From Gracilaria gracilis (Eukaryota > Rhodophyta > Florideophyceae > Gracilariales > Gracilariaceae), in contig JARGSG010000059.1 in NCBI GenBank assembly GCA_030374805.1, forward strand, positions 124,001 through 188,000: a stretch of 64,000 nucleotides of DNA, written 5' to 3'. The position numbers were made by a program, and so were the translations under genes. Of the stretch, positions 63,374 to 64,000 are shown piece by piece (the stretch's first letter is position 1; the number at the start of each line of letters is the position of its first letter). The notes under the pieces are model-generated. The model was not told the DNA's origin, did not search any database, and was given only the letters and a program-made list of their open reading frames with translations.

Positions 63374-64000
63374 TGTAAACTGATGTCAAACCGTCACGGC
63401 GAGCGTCGGTGTGTACAGTGCGGACCTGGTACCTTGTAGGGACAAGTGCGAGGAGCAGTCTCAAGACTGAGAATCGTAAGAGTGAGACGGCGACGACACG
63501 ATGTCGGACGTCGAGCGACGTGAGAGTTGGCAGTGGAATAAACCCAAAAAGAGGCAAAGGGGTCCACAAGAGTGGGGATTGGTGCGTAACACACAAACGA
63601 ACCCCAATACTGGGGCGAGTATACGACAGTAGTCGGAACGACACACACACGCATTGGTAATACTCTGAGCGCCACAAGGGTGGGTAACTATATGTGGACA
63701 ACGCGGTTGTCACTCCACTTGGAGGTGGACAGTCCGTGAAGGCGTGATAGCTAGAGCCAGGAAGCCCTTGCTTGACAAGGGTGATTTACTGAGAGAGCAT
63801 AGCTCAACCGACTAAGTAGTGGGCTCCACACGGCCCCTGACAATGGGCGCACCGGCCAAATAAAGTATCAAATATATCTAGTAAATACAGCAATGCTGGT
63901 GGCATCGCCTCCTGGGTATCCGTGCAACACGTGTTCCCGTAACACCCACTGGACGGTAGCTCAGGCCGCGCATCCCATATGTGTACAACCTTGAAAACCG
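63374..64000. repeat. LTR-like unit C, runs off the window
   Basis: Begins TGTAAACTGATG (compare TGTAAACC of unit B), contains CCAATACTGGGGCG like unit D, and has AC repeats like unit B (ACGACACACACACGC). No coding frame. Lies immediately beyond a truncated transposase and probably interrupts it. Confidence 0.45.

Noticed and set aside
1-64000. CRISPR arrays, bacterial operons, rRNA or tRNA genes
   Set aside because: No regularly spaced repeats, no ribosome-binding sites and no cloverleaf recognised by eye. The genes and splice signals are eukaryotic. A covariance-model scan could still find a tRNA.

Overview
This is eukaryotic nuclear DNA. The host genes are almost intronless, closely packed and include BRCA2, MCM7, a Mediator Med9-like subunit, a DYRK1 kinase and an Elf1/ELOF1 factor. 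They form a very GC-rich island flanked by AT-richer DNA full of transposable elements. Intron-poor gene islands separated by LTR-rich DNA, together with a short-LTR copia element, fit a mesophilic (florideophyte-like) red alga best. That assignment is an inference from layout, not proof.

Layout. 1-4551: left-edge LTR retrotransposon (minus strand, cut by the window edge) inserted into a long terminal repeat of a second family. 5868-11480: an unrecognised gene followed by a tandemly duplicated locus (one intact, one broken copy) encoding a small protein with an acidic SSD-ED-TWW motif. 12206-34663: the host gene island. In order it holds a DYRK1-like kinase (-), mitoferrin (-), MCM7 (+), Med9-like (-), GTP/GDP carrier GGC1 (+), a hemerythrin-like protein (+), an O-fucosyltransferase-like protein (-), BRCA2 (+), a SAPS-domain PP6 regulatory subunit (-, the only gene with a visible intron), a secreted protein (+) and ELOF1 (-). 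Several pairs are divergent and share short promoters: mitoferrin/MCM7, fucosyltransferase/BRCA2, SAPS/secreted protein.

34664-64000 is a transposon graveyard: a broken PIF/Harbinger transposase with a likely Myb/SANT-type companion split by an LTR, and a copia element with 94-bp LTRs and 5-bp target duplications, itself carrying a solo LTR. Next come an older reverse-transcriptase element hit by two foldback elements, three broken pogo/Tc5-like transposases, a 369-bp palindrome and several LTR-like units.

Functionally the island mixes replication licensing (MCM7) and recombination (BRCA2), with cell-cycle-type promoter motifs in front of both, and mitochondrial transport (mitoferrin, GGC1), transcription (Med9, ELOF1) and signalling (DYRK1, SAPS). 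The neighbours do not form a single pathway. The most informative finds are the nested, datable retroelements, the copia element with a half-tRNA-type primer site, the compressed BRC array of BRCA2, the TWW-motif family and the repeated promoter modules. All percentages and boundaries were judged by eye.
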